Source: Propionibacteriaceae bacterium UBA5174
GTDB taxonomy: Bacteria; Actinomycetota; Actinomycetes; Propionibacteriales; Propionibacteriaceae
NCBI GenBank assembly: GCA_002413345.1
Contig: DHWU01000009.1
Coordinates: forward strand, 133,472 to 153,743
Length of the DNA stretch: 20,272 bases
Reading direction: 5' to 3'
The notes beneath the pieces are model-generated. The model was given only the letters and a program-made list of their open reading frames with translations. It was not told the DNA's origin and ran no database searches. Both the position numbers and the translations under genes were made by a program. Shown piece by piece: positions 6,698 to 13,496 of this stretch (positions are counted from its first letter, which is position 1; every line of letters begins with the position of its first letter).

Positions 6698-7924
6698 TTA
6701 CATCTTCCCGGGGACGGCAACGTTCTTAGCCACCACCGTGATGCCATTCTCCACATGGAAACCACGGGCTAGGTCGTGCTCAGGGTCCACGCCGATCTCG
6801 ACACCATCTGGCACCACTACGTTCTTGTCCAAGATCGCGCGATGCACCACCGCATTTCGGCCGATCCGACATCCTTGGAAGACCACCGATTCTTCGATCT
6901 TCGCCCATTTATCGACCATCACGTTAGGCGAAAGCACCGACCGGTCGACGTCACCGCCGGAGATGATGCAACCGGCTGGGACTATCGAGTCTTCGGCGGT
7001 GCCTCTAAGCGTGAACTTGGCTCCGGGCAGCTGAGCCTGGGAGGTCCAGATCGGCCATTTGCGGTTGTAGAGGTTGAATTCGGGCACCACTGACACCAGA
7101 TCCATGTGGGCCGCGTGGTATGACTCGATGGTGCCAACATCGCGCCAATAGTTGCGATCAGCGTCGGTTGAACCTGGCACATTGTTGACACTGAAGTCAT
7201 ACACCTGGGCACTGCCCTGGGCAACGAAGTTCGGAATGATGTTCCCGCCCATGTCATGACGCGAGTCGGTGTCGGCAGCGTCAGCATTAAGGGCTTCGAC
7301 GAAGGCCTTGCGGGTGAACACGTAGTTGCCCATTGACGCGAATGATTCCTCGGCACTGTCTGGCAGCCCTGGCGGGTCTGCGGGCTTCTCCAAGAATCGG
7401 TTGATTTTGCCATCGGCAGCGGCGTCGATGATCCCAAACGCGGACGCTTCACTGCGCGGAACTCGAATCCCGGCCACCGTGGCATCCATGCCTGAATCGA
7501 TGTGGGCATTGACCACATCCTCAACGTTCATCCGGTAGATGTTGTCGGCCCCAAAGACCACCACATAATCGGGGTCCTCGTCATTGATCAGGTTCATTGA
7601 CTGAAAGATGGCGTCCGCGCTGCCCTGGTACCACTGTTTGCCAGTGCGCTGTTGCGCCGGCACCGAGGTGACGTAGCTACCCAGCAGGTTCGACATCCGC
7701 CAAGTCAGTGAAATGTGCCGGTCCAACGAATGGGACTTGTACTGAGTGAGCACACAAATCTTGGTCAGGTCGGAGTTGGCCAAGTTCGACAACACGAAGT
7801 CGATCAGCCGGTAGGTACCTCCGAACGGAACCCCAGGCTTGGCGCGATCTGCGGTAAGCGGCATCAACCGCTTGCCTTCGCCGCCAGCCAGGACGATGGA
7901 CAGAACGTTCGGCCCGCTGCTCAT
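6698..7924 (-). CDS. glgC: Glucose-1-phosphate adenylyltransferase (ADP-glucose pyrophosphorylase)
   Basis: 408 residues, normal length. It makes ADP-glucose from glucose-1-phosphate and ATP, the regulated step of bacterial glycogen (and, in actinomycetes, maltose-1-phosphate) synthesis. The nucleotidyltransferase domain begins VLSIVLAGGEGKRLMPLTAD then RAKPGVPFGGTYRLIDFVLSN (allosteric/substrate loop), followed by QWYQGSADAIFQ, VFGADNIYRM, FGIIDAAADGKINRFLEKP and YWRDVGTIESY. The C-terminal third is a left-handed beta-helix (SVLSPNVMVDKWAKIEESVV, GCRIGRNAVVHRAILDKNVV). The start ATG 7924 is preceded by TAGGTT-N6 with TTGTGG 17 nt upstream. It diverges from glgA, as in the Rv1213/Rv1212c pair. 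Confidence 0.96.
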   Translation of the reverse strand: MSSGPNVLSIVLAGGEGKRLMPLTADRAKPGVPFGGTYRLIDFVLSNLANSDLTKICVLTQYKSHSLDRHISLTWRMSNLLGSYVTSVPAQQRTGKQWYQGSADAIFQSMNLINDEDPDYVVVFGADNIYRMNVEDVVNAHIDSGMDATVAGIRVPRSEASAFGIIDAAADGKINRFLEKPADPPGLPDSAEESFASMGNYVFTRKAFVEALNADAADTDSRHDMGGNIIPNFVAQGSAQVYDFSVNNVPGSTDADRNYWRDVGTIESYHAAHMDLVSVVPEFNLYNRKWPIWTSQAQLPGAKFTLRGTAEDSIVPAGCIISGGDVDRSVLSPNVMVDKWAKIEESVVFQGCRIGRNAVVHRAILDKNVVVPDGVEIGVDPEHDLARGFHVENGITVVAKNVAVPGKM

Positions 7925-7930
7925 GCCTCG

Positions 7931-7959
7931 AACCTAGAGCAGGTGGGTGACCGCCACAA
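7931..7959 (-). promoter_or_regulatory. Putative glgC promoter (leaderless)
   Basis: Minus strand TTGTGG (7959-7954), 17-nt spacer, TAGGTT (7936-7931), then 6 nt (CGAGGC) to ATG 7924. Confidence 0.55.
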
Positions 7960-7994
7960 GCGAACTCACAGATTGGTTGCCTGTTCTTTACCAA

Positions 7995-8015
7995 CTAGGC
8001 ATATTCCACACCTAG
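7995..8015. promoter_or_regulatory. Dyad in the glgC-glgA divergent region
   Basis: CTAGG (7995-7999) and CCTAG (8011-8015) form a dyad with an 11-nt centre between the two glycogen promoters. A weaker TTGGT/ACCAA pair lies at 7973-7994. The position would suit an operator controlling both genes, but the arms are only 5 bp. Confidence 0.25.
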
Positions 8016-8048
8016 CAGCACAACACCACAGTCGGAGGCAAGGTGTGA

Positions 8049-8054
8049 CACGAT
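8049..8054 (+). promoter_or_regulatory. Putative leaderless -10 of glgA
   Basis: CACGAT, preceded by TGA (an extended -10 TGN), then 6 nt (CGCGTT) to ATG 8061. It departs from the TAGGNT type but keeps A2 and T6 and the same spacing. GGAGG at 8034-8038 is too far from the ATG to act as a Shine-Dalgarno. Confidence 0.4.
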
Positions 8055-8060
8055 CGCGTT

Positions 8061-9257
8061 ATGGCTCTGCGCGTCTCCATTCTCACCCGCGAATACCCCC
8101 CGTTCATCTATGGCGGTGCCGGCGTCCACGTCGGCCAACTGGTGCCACAACTGCGCAAGATCACCCAAAGCGTTGAGGTGCAGTGCATGGGAGATTCGCG
8201 TGACGACGCCACCGCCCATCCGGAGATTTTTCCCGAAGGTGCGAACACTGCGCTGCGAGTGTTGGGCACGGATCTGGCAATGGCGGCGGCCATCGGCGAG
8301 GTTGACGTAATCCACTCTCACACCTGGTACGCGAACTTTGCTGGGCTGATCGGCTCGAAGTTCCTTGATGTACCTCACGTGGTCACCTCGCATTCGCTGG
8401 AGCCACACCGTCCCTGGAAAGCAGAGCAGCTTGGCGGCGGCTACCGAGTTTCCTGCTGGGCAGAGAAGACCGCCTTTCTTGACGCCGACGCGGTGATCTC
8501 GGTGAGCGCCGGGATGCGTCGTGACGTTCTCGACTCTTACCCCGAGCTTGACCCGGATCGGGTGTTCGTCGTCCGCAACGGGATCGACACCGATGAGTTC
8601 AGGCCCGACTACGCCACCGATGTTGTTGACTCTCTGGGGGTGGATCGAGAGCAGCCACTGGTGGTCTTTGTCGGCCGAATCACCCGCCAGAAAGGCTTAG
8701 TGCATCTGGTGCGAGCCGCTCAACAATTCGATCCCGATACCCAACTGCTGCTGTTGGCCGGTGCCCCCGATACCCCCGAGATCGCGGCCGAGTTTGAGGC
8801 GGCCTTCGCCGAACTCGCTGATCACCGGCCGGGCAAGGTGAATTGGATTTCCCAGATGCTGCCCAGGGCTTCAGTGCGCCAGGTGCTCACCCACGCCACG
8901 GTATTCGCCTGCCCGTCGATTTATGAGCCATTAGGCATCGTCAACTTGGAGGCGATGTCTTGTGAAACTGCAGTGGTGGCGTCGGCTGTAGGCGGCATTC
9001 CCGAAGTGGTGGTGGACGGAACGACCGGCACCTTGGTCGCCTACGACCCAGCCCAGGCCGACAATCCGGATTTCGTGGCCGATTTCGAGTCTCGCTTTGC
9101 CGAGCAGGTCAATCTGCTCACCCGCAATCCGGGCTTAGCCAGCGCCTTTGGTAAGGCGGGACGGCAACGCTGCATCGATGAGTTCTCCTGGTCCACGATT
9201 GCCGCTCAGACGGTTGCGGTCTACGAATCGGCAATCAAGTTCCACCAGTCCCAGTGA
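8061..9257 (+). CDS. glgA: GT4-family glycogen synthase / alpha-maltose-1-phosphate synthase
   Basis: 398-residue GT-B glycosyltransferase of the actinobacterial GlgA/GlgM type, which uses ADP-glucose to extend glucan or to make maltose-1-phosphate. The N-terminal domain starts MALRVSILTREYPPFIYGGAGVHV and has the acceptor-site HSHTWYANF. The C-terminal nucleotide-binding domain has FVVRNGIDTDEF, VGRITRQKGLVHLVRAA and the GT4 E-x7-E signature in CPSIYEPLGIVNLEAMSCE. It lacks the KTGGL motif of GT5 enterobacterial GlgA, so GlgM-like chemistry is the more likely role; sequence alone does not settle this. Length is normal. It diverges from glgC, which makes its substrate, and is convergent with the DUF3117 gene across a shared terminator. 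Confidence 0.93.
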   Translation: MALRVSILTREYPPFIYGGAGVHVGQLVPQLRKITQSVEVQCMGDSRDDATAHPEIFPEGANTALRVLGTDLAMAAAIGEVDVIHSHTWYANFAGLIGSKFLDVPHVVTSHSLEPHRPWKAEQLGGGYRVSCWAEKTAFLDADAVISVSAGMRRDVLDSYPELDPDRVFVVRNGIDTDEFRPDYATDVVDSLGVDREQPLVVFVGRITRQKGLVHLVRAAQQFDPDTQLLLLAGAPDTPEIAAEFEAAFAELADHRPGKVNWISQMLPRASVRQVLTHATVFACPSIYEPLGIVNLEAMSCETAVVASAVGGIPEVVVDGTTGTLVAYDPAQADNPDFVADFESRFAEQVNLLTRNPGLASAFGKAGRQRCIDEFSWSTIAAQTVAVYESAIKFHQSQ

Positions 9258-9292
9258 CCGACCAACACCGGCCAACTGCACCCTGGCCAGCA

Positions 9293-9338
9293 ACAAAACA
9301 GCAACTGACCCCTTGGAATCATCCAGGGGCCAGTTGCT
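9293..9338. terminator. Bidirectional terminator between glgA and the DUF3117 gene
   Basis: AGCAACTG (9300-9307) pairs with CAGTTGCT (9331-9338). The inner stem CCCCT/AGGGG and TGGA-ATCA-TCCA continues to a small loop. On the minus strand the stem is followed by GTTTTGTTG, a U-rich tract that fits DUF3117-gene termination. On the plus strand the hairpin can end glgA but has only a weak T-run. Confidence 0.75.
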
Positions 9339-9352
9339 ACTCAAAACTAATT

Positions 9353-9523
9353 TCAGGCGACTACTACACCCTCTAGCGCTGCTTTGAGCTCAGCAGCTTC
9401 GCTTGCATTCAACTCGATGACGAGGCGGCCACCACCCTCGGCTGGAATGCGCATTGCGATCACGCGGCCTTCCTTGGCCACCTCAATCGGCCCATCCCCG
9501 GTTCGTGGTTTCATAGCTGCCAT
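9353..9523 (-). CDS. DUF3117 micro-protein
   Basis: 56 residues beginning MAAMKPRTGDGPIEVAKEGR and containing MRIPAEGGGRLVIELNASEA: the DUF3117 family, a small, strongly conserved actinobacterial protein of unknown function (Rv1211 in M. tuberculosis, next to the glycogen pair). The frame is open to 9598, but ATG 9523 gives the conserved N-terminus and has AGGGG (9534-9530) at 6 nt spacing. No membrane segment or signal peptide. It lies 87 bp downstream of the DivIVA-like gene on the same strand and ends at the terminator shared with glgA. Confidence 0.88.
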   Translation of the reverse strand: MAAMKPRTGDGPIEVAKEGRVIAMRIPAEGGGRLVIELNASEAAELKAALEGVVVA

Positions 9524-9610
9524 CGCATACCCCTGTTTCTCGGCTGGTTCGGATCCAACTTCCTCTATTATTCCACCCCGCGCCGACATCTGACGCACTC
9601 GCCCCTGCGC

Positions 9611-9979
9611 TTAGTCTGGATCGAGGCTGCGATCGGCAGATTCGTCGACCGCCCAACGCCGCGCCGATGAACCCTCTTCGCTAGTGGATCTGGGTTCAGG
9701 AGTCGAATACCACCCGGATTGTTCAGCGTTAGTTGCGTTAGCTGAACCAAGTTGGGTGGCCAATCGGTCCAGCAACTCATCCACCTGTTGCATCGAGTAC
9801 CCACGTGGCACCACGGCGAACCGAACGGCGCGCAGGTCCATCGAAGTCAGCTGACCGACCGGAAGCTGCGGGTGTGGGGTATCGGTCACCGTGGCCGGCA
9901 TTTCCCCAAATCGACCAGCTGCAGCGAAAGCAGCAATGCCTAGCACCACCACGGCCAGGATCCAGATACCGAACTCCAT
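9611..9979 (-). CDS. Membrane-anchored DivIVA-domain protein (Rv1209-like)
   Basis: 122 residues. An N-terminal membrane helix (MEFGIWILAVVVLGIAAFAA) is followed by a short linker and a DivIVA-type signature, DLRAVRFAVVPRGYSMQQVD then ELLDRLATQL (about 48-77), and a polar, likely disordered C-terminus. DivIVA-domain proteins in actinomycetes work at the poles or septum in envelope growth; this short one has no long coiled coil, so it is a minor family member whose role is unknown. The start ATG 9979 is supported by TAAGGT exactly 6 nt upstream. DUF3117 follows in the same orientation, in the Rv1209/Rv1211 arrangement. Confidence 0.78.
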   Translation of the reverse strand: MEFGIWILAVVVLGIAAFAAAGRFGEMPATVTDTPHPQLPVGQLTSMDLRAVRFAVVPRGYSMQQVDELLDRLATQLGSANATNAEQSGWYSTPEPRSTSEEGSSARRWAVDESADRSLDPD

Positions 9980-9985
9980 GTGCCC

Positions 9986-9991
9986 ACCTTA
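9986..9991 (-). promoter_or_regulatory. Putative leaderless -10 of the DivIVA-like gene
   Basis: Minus strand TAAGGT, then 6 nt (GGGCAC) to ATG 9979. No Shine-Dalgarno. Confidence 0.5.
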
Positions 9992-10047
9992 TCTGGGTGA
10001 GTGGTTACCACCGATAAACCCCAAGCTCGGCGCCTGCCCGAGTAACT

Positions 10048-10069
10048 CGAACCACCCTGGCCAGGTTCG
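10048..10069. repeat. Inverted repeat between divergent DivIVA-like and YchJ genes
   Basis: CGAACC (10048-10053) and GGTTCG (10064-10069) flank the self-complementary CCTGGCCAGG (10056-10065). A second small dyad, TTGGC/GCCAA, lies nearby (about 10083-10096). I tested it as a tRNA T-arm because of GGTTCG and rejected that. It may be an operator. Confidence 0.3.
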
Positions 10070-10131
10070 GATTTGCGGCAAGTTGGCCGATTGCCAAAGC
10101 GGATCCGCGAGACTCAGCGGCCATCGGGCGC

Positions 10132-10137
10132 TAGGGT
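10132..10137 (+). promoter_or_regulatory. Putative leaderless -10 of the YchJ gene
   Basis: TAGGGT, then 6 nt (CAAGCC) to ATG 10144. No Shine-Dalgarno and no convincing -35. Confidence 0.5.
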
Positions 10138-10143
10138 CAAGCC

Positions 10144-10509
10144 ATGGACGGGTTGGATCTTTGCCCTTGCGGTAGCACACTCAGCTACCACGATTGCTGC
10201 GGGCGGTTGCATCGCGGCGAGGTCAATGCCAGCACGCCGGAACAGCTGATGCGCTCGCGCTATAGCGCTTTCGCGGTCAATGACTCCAATTATCTGCTCG
10301 CCACCTGGCACCCCAGTACTCGTCCGGATTCGGTGGATCTGGGCAATGATTTGGCTTGGCTTTCATTACAGGTGATCGAGGCCACCGGGGATCAGGTGGA
10401 ATTTGTGGCTCGGTTCATTGGCCCCAGTGGCCGTGGCTTCATCCGCGAGCATTCCAAGTTCGTCGAAGTTGACCGACGCTGGTTCTACCTGGGTGCCGTC
10501 GAGGACTGA
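10144..10509 (+). CDS. YchJ / UPF0225 family protein with N-terminal SEC-C motif
   Basis: 121 residues. The N-terminus is a SEC-C-type zinc motif (CPCGSTLSYHDCCGRLHRGE; four Cys). The YchJ core follows: TPEQLMRSRYSAFAVNDSNY, LLATWHPSTRPDSVDL, then EFVARFIGPSGRGFIREHSKF and a short WFYLGAVED end. The core has a cystatin/NTF2-like fold. Unlike the Escherichia coli YchJ, which I recall having a second C-terminal SEC-C motif, this protein ends without one. Cellular role is unknown; SEC-C motifs usually bind zinc and partner proteins. It is convergent with dapE (20 bp gap) and divergent from the DivIVA-like gene. Confidence 0.85.
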   Translation: MDGLDLCPCGSTLSYHDCCGRLHRGEVNASTPEQLMRSRYSAFAVNDSNYLLATWHPSTRPDSVDLGNDLAWLSLQVIEATGDQVEFVARFIGPSGRGFIREHSKFVEVDRRWFYLGAVED

Positions 10510-10529
10510 ACCGGCAAGAGTTGGTCTGC

Positions 10530-11585
10530 TCAGGCCAGCCAACGCAACAGCGCGTCGCGGCAGCTGAATAGTTCACTGATCGCGCAGTGTTCGTCGTCGG
10601 CGTGAGCCTTTCCCGGGTCCCCAGGGCCAAAATTCACTGCAGGGATACCAAGGGCCGCAAATCTAGCCACGTCGGTCCAACCGTATTTGGCCCGGGCCTG
10701 CCCGCCAACTGCGGCGAGAAATTCCTGCGCGATCGCCCGGTCTAGGCCAGGCCGTGCCGCTGGCGCAAAATCGGTGAACACCAGGTCGAACCCGTCGAAG
10801 ATCTGCTGGCAATAGTTGAACGCATCTGCCTGGTCCCGATCAGGGGCGAACCGGAAGTTCACCGTGACTGTGCAGGCATCAGGAATCACGTTCCCGGCAA
10901 TTCCACCGGTGATCGCCACCGCATTGAGGCCTTCCCGGTAGACAAGGCCGTCCACCATGACTTCTCGCCCCTGATGTTCTCGAAGCCGGTCAAGGACCTC
11001 AGCGGCATCATGAATCGCGTTGTGACCCAACCAGGAACGAGCTGAGTGGGCAGCCTGGCCGTGAGTGCTCACTTGAGCCCGCAACGTCCCCTGGCAGCCA
11101 CCTTCGACCATCGCCGAGGTTGGTTCCATGAGCACCGCGAAGTCGCCAGCTAACCATTCCGGGTGCGTCGCGGCGATCCGATTGAGCGAGTTAAGTTCAG
11201 CTTCGACCTCTTCGTGGTCGTAAAAGACCCAGGTGATGTCGCGACTGGGTGCGGTCAATGCCGCCGCGCAGGCCAGGGCTACTGCCACTCCCCCTTTCAT
11301 GTCGGCCGTGCCGCGGCCGTAAACCACCGCACCGTCAACCCAGGACGGAAAGTTGCCCGCCAGCGGCACGGTGTCCAAGTGCCCGGCGATCACTACCCGC
11401 TCGGCGCGTCCCAGGTCGGTGCGGGCGATCACAGTGTCACCGTCGCGGATCAAGCTCAGTTGCGGCAACGGGCGAAGCGCCGCTTCCACCAGATCAGCCA
11501 GTGCAGTCTCATTGCCGCTAACTGATTCGATGTCGAGGACTTGGCAAAACAGGGTTACCAGATCACCGGCGAGGTCCAGGCTCAT
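10530..11585 (-). CDS. dapE: Succinyl-diaminopimelate desuccinylase (M20 family)
   Basis: 351-residue dinuclear zinc hydrolase that releases succinate from N-succinyl-LL-DAP. The expected metal and catalytic residues are visible: H69 and D71 in AGHLDTVP, D95 in GRGTADMKGG, catalytic E125 with E126 in YDHEEVE, E154 in LMEPTS, and the C-terminal His in GKAHADDEHC. The dimerisation/lid domain contains THGQAAHSARSWLGHNA. The frame is open to 11759 but that part is antisense to dapD. ATG 11585 gives the family N-terminus (MSLDLAGDLVTLFCQVLDIE) with TAGGCT 7 nt upstream. It diverges from dapD, giving two enzymes of the same branch one control region (Rv1202/Rv1201c in M. tuberculosis). Confidence 0.93.
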   Translation of the reverse strand: MSLDLAGDLVTLFCQVLDIESVSGNETALADLVEAALRPLPQLSLIRDGDTVIARTDLGRAERVVIAGHLDTVPLAGNFPSWVDGAVVYGRGTADMKGGVAVALACAAALTAPSRDITWVFYDHEEVEAELNSLNRIAATHPEWLAGDFAVLMEPTSAMVEGGCQGTLRAQVSTHGQAAHSARSWLGHNAIHDAAEVLDRLREHQGREVMVDGLVYREGLNAVAITGGIAGNVIPDACTVTVNFRFAPDRDQADAFNYCQQIFDGFDLVFTDFAPAARPGLDRAIAQEFLAAVGGQARAKYGWTDVARFAALGIPAVNFGPGDPGKAHADDEHCAISELFSCRDALLRWLA

Positions 11586-11592
11586 GCCGGTC

Positions 11593-11649
11593 AGCCTACT
11601 TCGGTGACGATTGGGCCACGGCTGCGGCGCGCTTGACGCCGGGTAGGCT
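11593..11649. promoter_or_regulatory. Divergent leaderless promoters for dapE and dapD
   Basis: The same hexamer, TAGGCT, occurs on both strands. On minus (11598-11593) it lies 7 nt before dapE ATG 11585; on plus (11644-11649) it lies 6 nt before dapD ATG 11656. The start codons are only 70 bp apart, so the polymerases would bind facing away from each other. No -35 at standard spacing; TTGACG at 11633-11638 is too close to the dapD box. Confidence 0.55.
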
Positions 11650-11655
11650 GGTCGC

Positions 11656-12582
11656 ATGACCCGACCCGCACACGGCTGGGGCCTGGCCACCATCCATGAA
11701 TCCGGCCAAGTCCTCGATACCTGGTTTCCCACCCCCGCGCTCGGAGCTGCCGAAGGCAACCAAGCACCGCAGCAGCTAGTAGCCGCCCCCGAATACGACG
11801 ACGCTCGCCAGGTGCACTCCGAAGTTGTGTTGGTCGAGATCGATCTGGACGTCCCACCAGCTTCGGTGCCGGACGCCTATCTCCGGCTACATCTGCTCAG
11901 CGCCAGGCTGTGTCAGCCTCGCACCATAGACCTCAGCGGCATCTTCGGCGTCCTGCCTAATGTGGTGTGGACCTCGGCCGGCCCCTGCGCAGTTGAAGAC
12001 TTCGAACAGACCCGGCTGCGGCTGCGATCGACGCGCGGCATCGTCACCGTCTACGGAGTGGATAAGTTCCCCCGGATGGTCGATTACGTGCTTCCGTCTG
12101 GGGTCCGGATCGCCGACGGCGACCGGGTGCGGCTTGGTGCCCACCTGGCCGAGGGCACCACGGTGATGCACGAAGGCTTCGTCAACTTCAACGCTGGCAC
12201 TTTGGGCACCTCAATGGTCGAGGGGCGAATCTCCGCTGGCGTGGTGGTCGGCGACGGCACTGACATCGGTGGCGGTGCGTCCATCATGGGCACTCTTTCG
12301 GGCGGTGGCACTGAGCAGATCACCATCGGTGAGCGTTGCCTACTCGGCGCCGAATCCGGACTGGGTATCTCGCTGGGTGATGACTGTGTGATTGAGGCCG
12401 GTTTGTACGTCACCGCTGGTACCAAGGTGACTCTGGCTGACGGTGTGGTAGCTAAGGCTGCCCAGCTCAGCGGGCAATCCAACTTGCTGTTCCTGCGCAA
12501 TTCGGTCTCGGGAGCGGTGCTGGCGAAACCGCGTGGCAACCGGGTAGGCGTGGAACTCAACGCCGCATTGCACGCCAACTGA
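11656..12582 (+). CDS. dapD: Tetrahydrodipicolinate N-succinyltransferase (actinobacterial type)
   Basis: 308 residues. It transfers succinyl from succinyl-CoA to tetrahydrodipicolinate. It is the long actinobacterial DapD form (Rv1201c-like): an N-terminal alpha/beta domain (to about 150, with VVLVEIDLDVPP and YLRLHLLSARLCQP), then a left-handed beta-helix of hexapeptide repeats (VRLGAHLAEGTTVMHEGFVN, FNAGTLGTSMVEGRISAGVV, GDGTDIGGGASIMGTLSGGG, ERCLLGAESGLGISLGDDCV) and the C-terminal KPRGNRVGVELN. It functions as a trimer. The start ATG 11656 is preceded by TAGGCT-N6. The next gene begins 7 bp after its stop, so they form an operon. Confidence 0.95.
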   Translation: MTRPAHGWGLATIHESGQVLDTWFPTPALGAAEGNQAPQQLVAAPEYDDARQVHSEVVLVEIDLDVPPASVPDAYLRLHLLSARLCQPRTIDLSGIFGVLPNVVWTSAGPCAVEDFEQTRLRLRSTRGIVTVYGVDKFPRMVDYVLPSGVRIADGDRVRLGAHLAEGTTVMHEGFVNFNAGTLGTSMVEGRISAGVVVGDGTDIGGGASIMGTLSGGGTEQITIGERCLLGAESGLGISLGDDCVIEAGLYVTAGTKVTLADGVVAKAAQLSGQSNLLFLRNSVSGAVLAKPRGNRVGVELNAALHAN

Positions 12583-12589
12583 GCGTCTA

Positions 12590-13450
12590 GTGAAGGCATC
12601 CAAGGCGCTTGCAGTCGCCGCACTGATCCTGGTGGTAGTGACAGGCCTAGTCGCGGGGGTCATCACCTTGTGGGCCAACTCTAAGCAGATCCCGCTGATC
12701 CCGGTCCAGGATCATTGCGAGGCTACGGTCAACGGCGAGGTCACCACGGTCGATCTTGAACAGGCCCGCAACGCCGCAATCATCACTGGCGTTTCGATCA
12801 AGCGCGGTCTGAAACCTCGAGCAGCCAGCATCGCCTTGGCCACGGCCTATCAAGAATCCGACATTCGTAACCTCGACTATGGACATTCCGATTCGCTGGG
12901 GCTGTTCCAGCAACGAACCTCACAGGGCTGGGGCACGACCGCTCAGATAATGGATCCGTGGTATTCCTCCAAAGCCTTCTACCAGGCCTTGGTGAAGGTG
13001 AAGAACTGGCAGACCGGCGACATCAACAACGTCGCGCAGAAGGTACAACGCAGCGCGTACCCCGACGCCTATCGAAAGCACGTTGCCAAAGCAAAGGTGT
13101 TAGCTAGTTCATTGACTGGCGAAACCCCAGCGTCTTTCAGCTGTGTCGCGAACTCGCCTGCAGCCTCCGACGCAGCGGGTATGAAGACTTTCTTGAGTAA
13201 GTCACTGGGTGCTACGGCCACCATCACCACTACAGACACGGGCTTGAAGGTAGTCACCAAGACTCCCCAAAACGCCTGGGCAGTCGCCCACCTGGCAATC
13301 GGCGCAGCGTCGGACTACGGATTGCTCACAGTGAACATTGGCACCTCAAGTTGGGCTCGGTCGACCACAGCATTGCCCGCTTGGTCGGGCACATCCCCCA
13401 GCGAAGCCACTGAAGTAGCTTTGGGGTTCACTACGGCCACGGCCAAATAG
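12590..13450 (+). CDS. Membrane-anchored or secreted lytic-transglycosylase-like protein
   Basis: 286 residues. An N-terminal membrane/signal segment (KALAVAALILVVVTGLVAGV then ITLWA) is followed by the conserved actinobacterial block: DLEQARNAAIITGVSIKRG, PRAASIALATAYQESDIRNL, DYGHSDSLGLFQQRTSQGWG, AQIMDPWYSSKAFYQAL and AQKVQRSAYPDAYRKH. The AYQES glutamate and the SLGLFQQR segment resemble goose-type/SLT muramidase folds. Homologues are often mislabelled heavy-metal transporter; nothing here supports that. A Ser/Ala/Thr-rich, poorly conserved C-terminal domain follows (about 180-286). The start is GTG 12590, 7 bp after the dapD stop, so it is probably translated with dapD. Placement behind a DAP gene fits peptidoglycan turnover, but enzymatic activity is inferred. 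Confidence 0.75.
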   Translation: MKASKALAVAALILVVVTGLVAGVITLWANSKQIPLIPVQDHCEATVNGEVTTVDLEQARNAAIITGVSIKRGLKPRAASIALATAYQESDIRNLDYGHSDSLGLFQQRTSQGWGTTAQIMDPWYSSKAFYQALVKVKNWQTGDINNVAQKVQRSAYPDAYRKHVAKAKVLASSLTGETPASFSCVANSPAASDAAGMKTFLSKSLGATATITTTDTGLKVVTKTPQNAWAVAHLAIGAASDYGLLTVNIGTSSWARSTTALPAWSGTSPSEATEVALGFTTATAK

Positions 13451-13469
13451 TCTTCACCGCCCGGATATT

Positions 13470-13495
13470 CAAGCGCAGACGCGCTGCGAGCCTTG
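13470..13495. terminator. Weak hairpin between convergent genes
   Basis: CAAG-CGCAG (13470-13478), loop ACGCG, CTGCG (13484-13488), then CTTG (13492-13495) after a 3-nt bulge. It lies in the 46-bp gap between the transglycosylase-like gene and dapC. No T-run on either strand. Confidence 0.3.
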
Positions 13496-13496
13496 G

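Noticed and set aside
10048..10069. GGTTCG looked like a tRNA T-arm
   Set aside because: No acceptor stem, anticodon arm or CCA-compatible end can be built around it.
11633..11638. TTGACG upstream of dapD considered as a -35
   Set aside because: Only 5 nt from the TAGGCT box; standard spacing is 16-19 nt.
11586..11759. 58-residue N-terminal extension of dapE
   Set aside because: It lies antisense to dapD; family N-terminus and TAGGCT box point to ATG 11585.
12590..13450. Heavy-metal or cobalt transporter annotation for the gene behind dapD
   Set aside because: Only one N-terminal membrane segment and no metal-binding transporter motifs; the conserved block looks muramidase-like.
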